Shown here: positions 27,255 through 35,625 of the stretch, one piece after another
Numbering within the stretch: position 1 is the stretch's first letter
How the letters are laid out: the number at the start of each line of letters is the position of its first letter
Assembly: GCA_965221295.1 (NCBI GenBank)
Contig: OZ244879.1
Span: forward strand, 2,604,001 to 2,668,000
Origin: Bin87 sp965221295
GTDB taxonomy: Bacteria; Chloroflexota; Dehalococcoidia; Lucifugimonadales; UBA3495
Length of the DNA: 64,000 nucleotides
Reading direction: 5' to 3'
Position numbers and translations under genes: made by a program
The notes under the pieces: generated by a model
Seen by the model: the letters and a program-made list of their open reading frames with translations, nothing else
The model's database searches: none
What the model was told of the DNA's origin: nothing

Positions 27255-27551
27255 CGCCAGCTGTCCCGACTCGCGGCCACCCTCTAACGGTGGCGCAGGC
27301 GAACGGACGCTCCCTGCCCCGGTCGCTTATCCGCAAATCGCGCTCGGATGGTGGCGTATGCGGACGGACGCCCTACGCAGCTGACCCGCCACGTAGGGCC
27401 ACCCCTCAACTATACCTCCATCAGCCCCGTCCGACCGGCGTGGCATTCGCTGGCGTAGCCCCACCGCTCGCTCGGCTACCGTTGCTGACATCGCGAACCA
27501 GCTTTCCGGCCATGGCGAGACACCCTTCCGGCCATGGCGGACTACCCATTC

Positions 27552-27581
27552 TGTCATTGCGAGCGAAGCGCGGCAATCTCG
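27552..27581. repeat. Dispersed CATTGCGAG-type repeat copy
   Basis: The segment begins TGTCATTGCGAGCGAAGCG and continues CGGCAATCTCG. The same core, in forward and reverse orientation, bounds the element at 56951-57077. Confidence 0.65.
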
Positions 27582-27853
27582 CTGACCGCAACTAACGGCG
27601 GCTCAACGGCGCGCCCGGATAACCCCCGCGCTCCAGCGCCCGATGACACGCCGCATTTGCCCAATGCGTTCGCCGATTGCGCAACAGGGTATGCAGGAAA
27701 CCCGTGGTCAAGTCGTCGTCTGGGGGTCGCCCCAACTAAAACACGATTTCGAGTGGCGTTGCAGCGTAGCCGGTTAAAGTCTTTGGGGAACGGGTTCTCC
27801 GGCCGCCCCATCGAAAATATCCATTAACCCCGATCGGAAACCGCCGCAACCCG

Positions 27854-27883
27854 TTGACATCGTCACGGGAATTTTCCTATCCT
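27854..27883 (+). promoter_or_regulatory. tRNA-Arg(TCT) promoter
   Basis: A perfect TTGACA (27854-27859) and TATCCT (27878-27883) are 18 bp apart, ending 10 bp before the tRNA's first base, the expected position for a stable-RNA promoter. Confidence 0.7.
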
Positions 27884-27893
27884 AGAACTGCGC

Positions 27894-27969
27894 GTCCCAG
27901 TAGCTCAGTGGATAGAGCGGCTGCCTTCTAAGCAGCTGGCCGCGGGTTCGAATCCTGCCTGGGACGCCA
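27894..27969 (+). tRNA. tRNA-Arg (TCT)
   Basis: The acceptor stem GTCCCAG pairs with CTGGGAC. The anticodon arm GCTGC-CTTCTAA-GCAGC has anticodon TCT. The T loop TTCGAAT and an encoded CCA are present. It is a single tRNA gene. Confidence 0.97.
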
Positions 27970-28019
27970 TTTCATGCCGCGGCTGCCCGCAAGGCAGCAG
28001 GCGCCTATCGCCCATAGCG

Positions 28020-29262
28020 TTAATCGGATGCTTGGCCCAAGGCTCCTTCGCGCCGGAATACCCCCGCTAGTTTCTCGATCCCTTCCCAAATTTCCGCCTC
28101 AGACGGGAGCGCGAAGCAGAGCCTTATGTACCTGGCTGCCGCTTCCGGGTCCGCCGACCAATCGGGCCCTGGGTTGAACGCGATGCCTTCGTCCAGAGCC
28201 GGGCCAGCCAGTTGGCGAGAGTCAAACCCCGCGGGGAATTTCACCCACAGATACATTCCACCCCTGGGAATCTCAAACTCGACGCTGGGGCCGAAAAACT
28301 CCCGGAGCGCGCCGCTGAGAGCATCGCATTTGCGCCGCAACGAAGCCCGCACCTGGAGGATGTGATCTTCGTAGTGATGGGAGGATGTGATCTTCGTAGT
28401 GATGGTGGAAGTAGTCGCCCACGATCATCTGGTCAATGACGCCGGTGCCCGCGTCGTTCTTGCGGGACAGCAACCGGCTCATCACCGGCCACGGCGCCAC
28501 GACGTAGCCGAGGCGGGTACCTGGCCCCAGGGTCTTGGAAAAGGAACCGATGTGCAGCACTCGATTGGCGTCATCCAGGGATCTGATGGCGTTTTCGTAT
28601 TCTCCTTCGAATATCAGGTCGGCGTAACATTCGTCTTCGAAAATCGGGACGCCGTATTCCTCGCTCAGATCCAGCATTCGGCGCCGCCTAGCCATGGACA
28701 TTACCGTGCCGGTGGGGTTCTGCAGCGTGGGAATCGTGTAGATGTACTTGGGACGCACGCCACGGTTCCGCAGGTCCTCCAGGGCCCGGGCCAAGTGATC
28801 TGTGTTCATTCCGTCTTGGTCCACGTCTATGCCGACGACATTGACCTTGCGTCGCCTCAGGTTATTCAGGGCGCTAGAGAAGCTGAATGACTCCACGATT
28901 GCGGTGTCGCCTTCCTCCAACAGAACCTCATTGATCAATTCGATGCCCTGACCGGATCCGGAAGTGACCAACACTTCGTCAGTCGCCACTTCGACGCCGC
29001 GATGACGCGCCAACTTGTCAACAACGAACTGGCGCAGCGGGATGATGCCCTGCGGCCCGCCGTCGAAGTTGTACATGGAGATGTTCCTGGGGTCGCCGCG
29101 GAAGACCCGGCCCGCCGACTCGATGAAACCATCCGTTGGAACCATGTCGGGGTCGCTGTGCCCGCCAATGAAATTGAACTTGGGATGACCGTCCCATGGG
29201 GCGGCCGGGGGTGGCAGTCCCCTGTTGAAGAGCGCGGAATAATCCAGACCTTGGCCCGGCAT
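28020..29262 (-). pseudogene. PLP-dependent aminotransferase (class I/II) disrupted by a 25-bp tandem duplication
   Basis: The N-terminal part starts at the ATG at 29262 (GGAGG upstream) and has TSGSGQGIELINEV, YTIPTLQNPTGTV, FEDECYADL and the PLP lysine in HIGSFSKTLGPGTRLGYV. It then runs out of frame at HHHYEDHIL. The C-terminal part resumes in another frame as RASLRRKCDALSG, then PRGGMYLWVKFP and RYIRLCF. The break is an exact 25-bp tandem copy (28356-28380 and 28381-28405); removing one copy restores one reading frame from 29262 through to 28020. The intact gene would be a 2-aminoadipate/valine-pyruvate type aminotransferase, paralogous to 37444-38631. Confidence 0.88.
28356..28405. repeat. 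Exact 25-bp tandem duplication
   Basis: GAGGATGTGATCTTCGTAGT plus GATGG occurs twice back to back (28356-28380 and 28381-28405). Twenty-five is not a multiple of three, so it shifts the aminotransferase frame. Confidence 0.97.
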
Positions 29263-29492
29263 GAGTAGATCCTCCGTAGCGCCGGACGTACCCGCCGACA
29301 CGTGGGTTTACAATTTTCAGCATCCTAACACCGCTCGCCCGGCGCGTCGATGGCGCCATCGACGCAAATTTTGGACCCATGCTCGCCAAACGCGCGTCGA
29401 TGCGGTTCGCAGGGACGGTTAGGGCTGGGCCAGCCAAATCGCGACGCAATAACCCCCCACGCGGATGGCGCTTCTGTTCGGCCCAGCGCCGA

Positions 29493-29521
29493 TTGAAACT
29501 AAACACTACTCTGTATAAAAT
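29493..29521 (+). promoter_or_regulatory. Promoter of the peptide-transporter operon
   Basis: TTGAAA (29493-29498) and TAAAAT (29516-29521) are separated by 17 bp. This would give a leader of about 58 nt to the ATG at 29586, which has GGGAGGAG before it. Confidence 0.5.
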
Positions 29522-29585
29522 CAATCCGATTCCGGGCGGCTACCCGTATCCTTTGCTACCAAGTCCACTCGCCCGGGAGGAGACC

Positions 29586-31418
29586 ATGAAATTCATCCGA
29601 TACCGCTTCCTGTTGCCGGCGGCAGTACTCCTGACTTTGATGTTGACCATCGCCTGCGGTGGCGGAACCGTTACTCAGGAATCCGTCGCATCCCAGCCCG
29701 CTCCGGCCGAACCGACGCAACCGGCTCAGGCGACTACTGCCGCCGCCGCCGCGGACAGTTCAGCCCTTGCTGGCGGCGCCACCGCGATGCCTGCCCCCAC
29801 GGTGGCGGCCCAAGCGGCCCAAGCGGCCCAGGTCGGCCAACCAGCGCCGGACAACAGTTGCGCCCCCTCCGCGGACCTGACATTCGACAATCGTCCGACG
29901 CAGGGCGGAACCCTGGTGCGGCTTTTCGCCGATCCTCCTACCACCGATCCTCATCTCGCTGGCGACGCCGTTTCCAGCGTGATTACCAACGAGGTGTTCG
30001 GAGGATTGGTGACCCTGAGCCTGGATTACCAACCGGCGTTGGATCTGGCGCAGAGCTGTTCCATCAGCGAAGACGGTTTGGTTTACACTTTTGTGTTGCG
30101 GGAAAACGCTACCTTCCATGATGGTAAACCCGTCACGGCCCACGACGTGAAGTGGTCCATTGAACGGGCCACCGACCCGGCCACCAACTCCCATACCGCC
30201 GAAAACTACCTGGGCGACATCGTGGGCGTGAAGAACAAGCTCGGCGTGGAAGGATACGAACCGGCCGATGAGGTGAGTGGCGTGCGCGTCGTCGACGACC
30301 GAACCGTTGAAATCACCATAGACGCGCCCAAGTCCTACTTCCTCGCCAAGCTAACCTATCCCACCGCGTTCGTTCTGGACAGCCAACAGGTTACGGATGA
30401 TTCTTCATGGCTGGAACAGCCCAACGGCACGGGTCCTTTCCGGCTGGCGCAATACGACATCGGCGAGCTAATCATCCTGGAACGCAACGAGAACTACCAC
30501 CTGGGCCCGCCTCACATCGAAAGCGTCCACATGATCCTCAGCGGCGGCTCCGCGATGATCATGTACGAAAACGACGAAATTCACCTGACCGGCGTGGGCA
30601 TCGACGATCTGCCGCGTCTGCTCGAACCCAGCGACCCGCTCAATCCGCAGTTGCATCGTTCACCCCAGGACTTTGACGTGTTTTACGTCGGTTTGAACGC
30701 CGCCGAACCTCCATTTGACGATCCCAAGGTGCGTCAGGCCCTGAACTACGGCATTGACCTCGCTGGCATCGCAGAGAACGTGCTCGACGGCCGGGTTTCC
30801 CGCGCTACTGGCGTCATTCCCCTGGGGTTCCCCTCGTACAACGAAAACCTGCGCGGTTACGATTACAACCCCGACTTGGCCCGGGAGTTGTTGGCGACCT
30901 CAACATACGCCGACGCCTTGGCCAATGGCGATTTCCCCCGGATCACCCTCACCATATCGGGCAGTTTTGGGGCGTCCGTGCCGCAGTACCTGGAAGTGAT
31001 GCTCGAGCAGTGGCGGGAGCTCGGCATCGAGATTGACATTCAGCAAACCGAGTGGGCCACCTTCCTCGCCGACGTCACCGAAAAGAAATACCAGATGTTT
31101 TCCCTCGGTTGGATCGCTGACTATCCCGACCCGGAGAATTTCCTCGACCTGCTGTTCCACAGCGAGAGCTCCAACAACCACACCAATTACCACAACTCCG
31201 AAGTGGACCGCCTGCTGGAAGAGGCCAGAACGGAACGTGATCGCCAACGCCGGTTCGAAATCTACAACCAGGTTGAGCAGATGATCCTGGACGACGCCCC
31301 TTGGGTGTGGACTTGGTTCAGCGGCGAAGGTTACGCGCTGATCAAACCGGAAGTTTCCGACTACTTCTTGCTGCAAATGAGCATACCGAAATACCGGTAC
31401 GTTTACTTCAACCAGTAA
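29586..31418 (+). CDS. ABC transporter substrate-binding lipoprotein (peptide/SBP_bac_5 family)
   Basis: The gene encodes 610 aa from the ATG at 29586 after GGGAGGAG. The signal sequence (residues 1-22) ends in LTIACGGG, so Cys is probably lipid-anchored. An Ala/Pro/Gln-rich linker (about 25-90) leads to the binding domain with TTDPHLAGDAVS, VYTFVLRENATFHDGKPVTAHDV, NGTGPFRL and YPDPENFLDLLFHSES. It captures peptides or related solutes outside the membrane. It is first in an operon with two permeases; no ATPase follows. Confidence 0.93.
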   Translation: MKFIRYRFLLPAAVLLTLMLTIACGGGTVTQESVASQPAPAEPTQPAQATTAAAAADSSALAGGATAMPAPTVAAQAAQAAQVGQPAPDNSCAPSADLTFDNRPTQGGTLVRLFADPPTTDPHLAGDAVSSVITNEVFGGLVTLSLDYQPALDLAQSCSISEDGLVYTFVLRENATFHDGKPVTAHDVKWSIERATDPATNSHTAENYLGDIVGVKNKLGVEGYEPADEVSGVRVVDDRTVEITIDAPKSYFLAKLTYPTAFVLDSQQVTDDSSWLEQPNGTGPFRLAQYDIGELIILERNENYHLGPPHIESVHMILSGGSAMIMYENDEIHLTGVGIDDLPRLLEPSDPLNPQLHRSPQDFDVFYVGLNAAEPPFDDPKVRQALNYGIDLAGIAENVLDGRVSRATGVIPLGFPSYNENLRGYDYNPDLARELLATSTYADALANGDFPRITLTISGSFGASVPQYLEVMLEQWRELGIEIDIQQTEWATFLADVTEKKYQMFSLGWIADYPDPENFLDLLFHSESSNNHTNYHNSEVDRLLEEARTERDRQRRFEIYNQVEQMILDDAPWVWTWFSGEGYALIKPEVSDYFLLQMSIPKYRYVYFNQ

Positions 31419-31442
31419 ACCTCCAGCCATCCGTAGACGCGG

Positions 31443-31462
31443 GGGCGGATGTCGCTCCGCCC
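31443..31462 (+). other. Intercistronic stem-loop
   Basis: GGGCGGA (31443-31449) pairs with TCCGCCC (31456-31462), loop TGTCGC, between the binding-protein and permease genes. No T tract follows. Such hairpins often stabilise the abundant binding-protein message. Confidence 0.4.
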
Positions 31463-31496
31463 TCGCCCACTAGGAACCAACGCCAGGCCGAACTTT

Positions 31497-32444
31497 ATGG
31501 GCGCGTACGCAATTCGAAGACTCCTCTGGCTGCCCTTCCTGCTGGTCATCGTCACCTTCGTGACCTTCGTGATGCTGCGTTTCGGCCCCGGCGACCCCGT
31601 GCAGGTCTGGTTGGGGCAACACCAAAACGACGCCGTACGCGAGCGCATTCGCGCCCAGTTGGGCCTGGACGACCCCATAGCCGTCCAATACATCCGTTAC
31701 ATCGAAGGCATAGTGACCCGACTGGATTTCGGCGAGAGTTTTCAATTTCGCGGTCGCTCGGTGGCCGAGTTGCTGGCCAAGCGCATCCCGGTTTCCCTTC
31801 AGCTCAACTGCGCCGCGATCCTCATCACGCTGGGAATCGGCATACCGGTGGGATTGCTCGCCGCTCTGCGCCAGGGAACCGGATGGGACAATCTGATCGT
31901 CTCCATCGCCCTGGCCTTTCAGTCGTTGCCGGTGTTCATCACCGCTCCGGTGCTGCTGTTGGTGTTTGCCCTGTACCTCGATTTACTGCCCACCAACGGT
32001 TGGGACGGTTTCTTTTCCCCCAAGATCGTAATGCCGGCCCTCGTGATGGGCATTCCCGGCATCGCCATCGTGGTCCGTTTGGTGCGCGCCAGCGTCCTGG
32101 ACGTGCTGGGCCAAGACTACATCCGCACGGCCCGGGCCAAGGGCCTGAGCGAACGAGTGGTGCGAACGCGCCACATCCTGCGCAACGCCATGATCCCGGT
32201 CGCCACCAGCTTCGGATTCACCATAGCGGGACTGGCTGGTGGAACCTTCATCGTTGAGATCTATTTCGGCATACCCGGCGTGGGGTTTTTCACAATCAAC
32301 TCCCTGTTCGCCCGAGATTATCCGGTGATCATGGCGTTTGCGATCATATCCACCACCATGTTCATGTTGGCCAATTTGATTGTGGACCTGATCTACCCGC
32401 TGCTGGACCCGCGCATCAGGTTGGGAGCCGGAAATGTTGCCTGA
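31497..32444 (+). CDS. ABC transporter permease (DppB/OppB type)
   Basis: The protein is 315 aa from the ATG at 31497 (GAYAIRRLLWLPFLLVIVTF), which begins the first membrane helix; an ATG at 31449 lies inside the intercistronic hairpin. Six membrane segments are expected. The segments PGDPV, QLGLDDPI and DYIRTARAKGLSERVV-x-x-H (the EAA loop contacting the ATPase) are the standard DppB pattern, ending in DPRIRLG. It forms the channel with the next gene. Confidence 0.92.
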   Translation: MGAYAIRRLLWLPFLLVIVTFVTFVMLRFGPGDPVQVWLGQHQNDAVRERIRAQLGLDDPIAVQYIRYIEGIVTRLDFGESFQFRGRSVAELLAKRIPVSLQLNCAAILITLGIGIPVGLLAALRQGTGWDNLIVSIALAFQSLPVFITAPVLLLVFALYLDLLPTNGWDGFFSPKIVMPALVMGIPGIAIVVRLVRASVLDVLGQDYIRTARAKGLSERVVRTRHILRNAMIPVATSFGFTIAGLAGGTFIVEIYFGIPGVGFFTINSLFARDYPVIMAFAIISTTMFMLANLIVDLIYPLLDPRIRLGAGNVA

Positions 32445-33495
32445 CCGTTCCGGTATGCCCGGCCACGAGCACGGCCACGCTCACCACATGGATGCGGACC
32501 TGCAGCAAGCCGCATGGGCGGAGAATGAGCTGTCTGAAACCCAGCGCCTCGAATTGCCTGATCGGCCCATCCGGGGCCACAGCTACTGGAGCCTGGCGCT
32601 GCGTCGCCTCGCCCGCAAGAAACTGGCGATAATCTGCCTTTCAATGATCATCTTCATGTACGGCGGAGCCCTATTGTCGCCCTTGGTTACGCCGTATGAC
32701 TACCGGGCCATAAACTTGGAAAACACTCGGCAGGGTCCTTCACTGGCCCATCCCTTCGGCACCGACCGGCAGGGCCGGGACATGCTCACCCGCGTCATCT
32801 ACGGCCTCCGCACCACCGTCATCATCACCATCACCTCACTGTTGGGCGGCACCCTGATTCTGGGGGTGGTACTGGGACTGATGAGCGGCTACATGGGACG
32901 CTGGGTCGACGGCGTCATCATGCGCACCGGCGAGGTCACCTCCTCCTTTCCAGATATCATCCTCATTCTGATCTTCGTTGCCGCCTTTCGGCCCAGGCTG
33001 GTGGGCGTGGTGCAACGATTCGAGGACGCAACCGGTCTGGACTGGATCATCCGTCTGGGCATCCTGGATTACGCCATCATCTCCGTCGCTTTGTCGATTT
33101 TCGGCTGGTTCGGAATGGCCCGGCTGGTGCGCGGCCAAGTGTTGCAGGCCAGGGAAAGCCAATACACCGAAGCCGCTCTGGTGATGGGGGCGTCCACCTC
33201 CCACATCCTGCGCGTCCACATCCTGCGCAACATCCTGAGCCCATTGATCGTCTCCGTGTCCGCCGGCCTGGCCGGAGTCGCGGGTTCGGAGCTCATCCTC
33301 AGCTGGATCGGCATCGGAGTGCAGCCGCCTACGCCAAGCTTGGGGCGGATGCTATTTGAGAATGGCAGCATCCAAGTCTTGCGCAACCACGCCCATCTCC
33401 TGTTGTTCCCCATTGGAACCGTCACCGTGCTGTTCTTCTGCTTCAACATCCTGGGCGACGCGGTGAACGACGCCTTCAACCCACGCACACGTTGA
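32434..33495 (+). CDS. ABC transporter permease (DppC/OppC type)
   Basis: The 353-aa protein overlaps the previous permease by 11 nt, with GGAG upstream. A His-rich N-terminus (GHEHGHAHHM) of about 60 residues precedes the first helix. FGTDRQGRDMLTRVIYGLRT, with the family's GTD-x-x-GRD motif, and the loop ESQYTEAALVMGASTSHILR are typical. The His-rich head is unusual and could bind metal. Confidence 0.92.
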   Translation: MLPDRSGMPGHEHGHAHHMDADLQQAAWAENELSETQRLELPDRPIRGHSYWSLALRRLARKKLAIICLSMIIFMYGGALLSPLVTPYDYRAINLENTRQGPSLAHPFGTDRQGRDMLTRVIYGLRTTVIITITSLLGGTLILGVVLGLMSGYMGRWVDGVIMRTGEVTSSFPDIILILIFVAAFRPRLVGVVQRFEDATGLDWIIRLGILDYAIISVALSIFGWFGMARLVRGQVLQARESQYTEAALVMGASTSHILRVHILRNILSPLIVSVSAGLAGVAGSELILSWIGIGVQPPTPSLGRMLFENGSIQVLRNHAHLLLFPIGTVTVLFFCFNILGDAVNDAFNPRTR

Positions 33496-33798
33496 TCCGG
33501 CGAGCGGCGCGATTCCAACGGTTCCACTCCAACCAAACCAGGCACCTCAGCGGGGAGATGACCGGTTGGCAGCCGCCCCCTGACGGAAGCAACGTCATGC
33601 GGTTACCATGCCTGCGACAAACTCGGCCGGCAGGAGGGATTAGCTAAATTGCTTATGCAGTGCGCCTGTGCTAACGTTGAAAGGCGCTAACGCCCGACCA
33701 ACACACCCCGCTGTGTCTCCCCAGCACATCTTCCCAGCAGGTATCCCCAGCACACCTCCTCGGCACATCACCGGGGCACGCCTCCAAGGAACCGCTCA
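33496..33798. other. Intergenic region with degenerate CCAGCACA repeats
   Basis: No gene is supported. Between about 33719 and 33777 the motif CCAGCA/GGCACA with a C/T-rich spacer recurs irregularly five times. No terminator or strong promoter is seen. Confidence 0.4.
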
Positions 33799-35595
33799 GT
33801 GAGCGCTACAACCAGCAACCCTTCGGCCACCGACATCTCCTCTGCCATCGCGTGGCGGCAATGGGGAGAGCAGGCATTCTCGGCGGCCCAGACTCTGGAT
33901 CGGCCCATCCTGCTGTCCATCAACGCGGTGTGGTGCTATTGGTGCCACGAAATGGACGCTGGGACCTACTCGGATCCGGAAGTGGCTCACTTTGTCAATG
34001 AGCGTTTCGTCCCCGTCCGGGTGGACACCGACCACCGTCCGGACATCAACGCCCGCTACAACGTGGGCGGTTGGCCGACCACGTCCTTCTTGACTCCCCA
34101 CGGCGGCTACATCGCCGGCGCGACCTACCTACCAGCCGACCAGTTCCTCGCCATGCTCGACGAAGTGAGCCGCGCCTACTCAGAACGCAAACCGGAGCTC
34201 TACGAGCAGGGCAATGACATCCAGCGTCAGCGCCGCGAACACGCCGCCCGCGTCGCCGCCGGTCAGGAACCCGACGGGGCCCTGGTTGACAGCATCACCC
34301 GCCGTGTCGCCGGGACCTACGATCCCATCAACGGCGGATTCGGCGCGGCCCCCAAGTTTCCGGCCACTCCGATGCTCCGCTTGCTGCTGCATCGCTACCG
34401 TTCCACCCGCGAGCCCTTCTTTCGGGTCATGGTGGAGAAAAGCCTGGACGCCCTGGTCGGCGGCGCTTTGCATGACAAAATCGACGGCGGTTTCTTCCGG
34501 TTCGCAACCACAGCCGATTGGACGCAACCGCAGCTTGAAAAAATGGCCGAGGACAACATCAACCTCGCCAATATCCTGATGGACGCTGGAATCATACTGC
34601 AACGCCCTGACTACCTGCGCCAGGCTGCCAAGACGGTTGATTACATTCTGGACACTCTTTTTGACGCTGAATCGTCTATGATTCGGGGCAGCCAAGGCGC
34701 CCACTCCGATTATTTCGCTCAACCCGCTGCGGCGCGCGCCGCCGTTTCGCCCCCATCCGTGGACCCTCACGGGTACGTTTCGCTAACGGCGCAGGCGTCG
34801 TCCATGCTGTTTTCGGCTGCGTGGAAACTGGGACGACCGGAATTGTCCGGCGTCGCCGCCATGATGCTCGACACCCTGGTGGATTCCGCCGCCGACGGAA
34901 AACTGCCCCATGTACATCCCGCAGGCGGCGACGAGCCGCCAACCGACGGAGACTTGCTCGTGGACTGGGCCGCGTTCCTCCTGGCGGCGCTGGACGGCCA
35001 CGACGCAATGCCCGGCGCCAGCGACCGGTACCGCCACGCCGCAGAGGGCGCCGCCAACGTACTGCTAGAACAGTTCCACGATGGTCAGCGCGGCGGCTTT
35101 TTCGATATAGAAGACACTGGCGCCGACCGGCCCGGGTATCTCCGGGTTCGCGAAAAACCTCTGGCGGAAAACGTGGCCGCCGCTTTTGGCATGATGCGCC
35201 TCAGCCACATCGCCTTCGAGGAGCGTTACCTCCACACCGCGCACCACACGCTGAGCGCATATGTGGACGCCAACCGGGACTACGGTGAACTCGCCGCCGA
35301 CTACGCCGTTGCGGTGGATCGTTACCTGCAGCCAGTGGTCGAAGTCACCGTTGAGGGTCGGCCAGGGTCTCCTGACGCCACCGAGATGCTGGCCGCCGCC
35401 ATGTCGTTGGACTCGCCAAACCTCCTCATCAAACTGGCCGCGGCCGAAGGCAGCGCGGCGCCAGCGCAGGGCCACGTTTGTCTCGACACGGTTTGCTTCC
35501 CACCGGTGACCGATCCCGCCGAGCTGGCCGACGCCGTTGCCAACGGAGCAGTGGCAGAAAGCCCCTTCCAGAACGTCCTTGACCTCTTGGGCTGA
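33799..35595 (+). CDS. Thioredoxin-domain protein of the YyaL/DUF255 family
   Basis: The gene encodes 598 aa starting at GTG (33799) with AAGGA upstream. The N-terminal DUF255 thioredoxin fold carries the CxxC in NAVWCYWCHEMDAGTYSD and GGWPTTSFLTPHG. The rest is an alpha/alpha barrel of the six-hairpin glycosidase type, with NGGFGAAPKFP and KIDGGFFRF motifs. The human homologue is SPATA20. The family is widespread, and its role (possibly thiol redox or sugar-related) is not established. Most bacterial members are 650-690 aa, so this one is somewhat short. Confidence 0.9.
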   Translation: MSATTSNPSATDISSAIAWRQWGEQAFSAAQTLDRPILLSINAVWCYWCHEMDAGTYSDPEVAHFVNERFVPVRVDTDHRPDINARYNVGGWPTTSFLTPHGGYIAGATYLPADQFLAMLDEVSRAYSERKPELYEQGNDIQRQRREHAARVAAGQEPDGALVDSITRRVAGTYDPINGGFGAAPKFPATPMLRLLLHRYRSTREPFFRVMVEKSLDALVGGALHDKIDGGFFRFATTADWTQPQLEKMAEDNINLANILMDAGIILQRPDYLRQAAKTVDYILDTLFDAESSMIRGSQGAHSDYFAQPAAARAAVSPPSVDPHGYVSLTAQASSMLFSAAWKLGRPELSGVAAMMLDTLVDSAADGKLPHVHPAGGDEPPTDGDLLVDWAAFLLAALDGHDAMPGASDRYRHAAEGAANVLLEQFHDGQRGGFFDIEDTGADRPGYLRVREKPLAENVAAAFGMMRLSHIAFEERYLHTAHHTLSAYVDANRDYGELAADYAVAVDRYLQPVVEVTVEGRPGSPDATEMLAAAMSLDSPNLLIKLAAAEGSAAPAQGHVCLDTVCFPPVTDPAELADAVANGAVAESPFQNVLDLLG

Positions 35596-35625
35596 CCAGA
35601 AATTGCCGAAACCTCAGCCCGGCCA

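Larger units (their letters stand above)
27255..27893. other. Intergenic region with dispersed repeat and tRNA promoter
   Basis: About 640 bp without a supported gene. It contains a CATTGCGAG-type repeat at 27552-27581, two direct copies of TTCCGGCCATGGCG near 27505-27540, and the tRNA promoter at the right end. Confidence 0.5.

Noticed and set aside
31449..31496. Upstream start for the first permease
   Set aside because: The ATG at 31449 is inside the intercistronic hairpin, and the added residues are not membrane-like; the start at 31497 begins the first helix.
33719..33777. CCAGCACA-like repeats as a CRISPR or regulatory array
   Set aside because: The spacing is irregular and the units are short and degenerate; it looks like simple low-complexity sequence.
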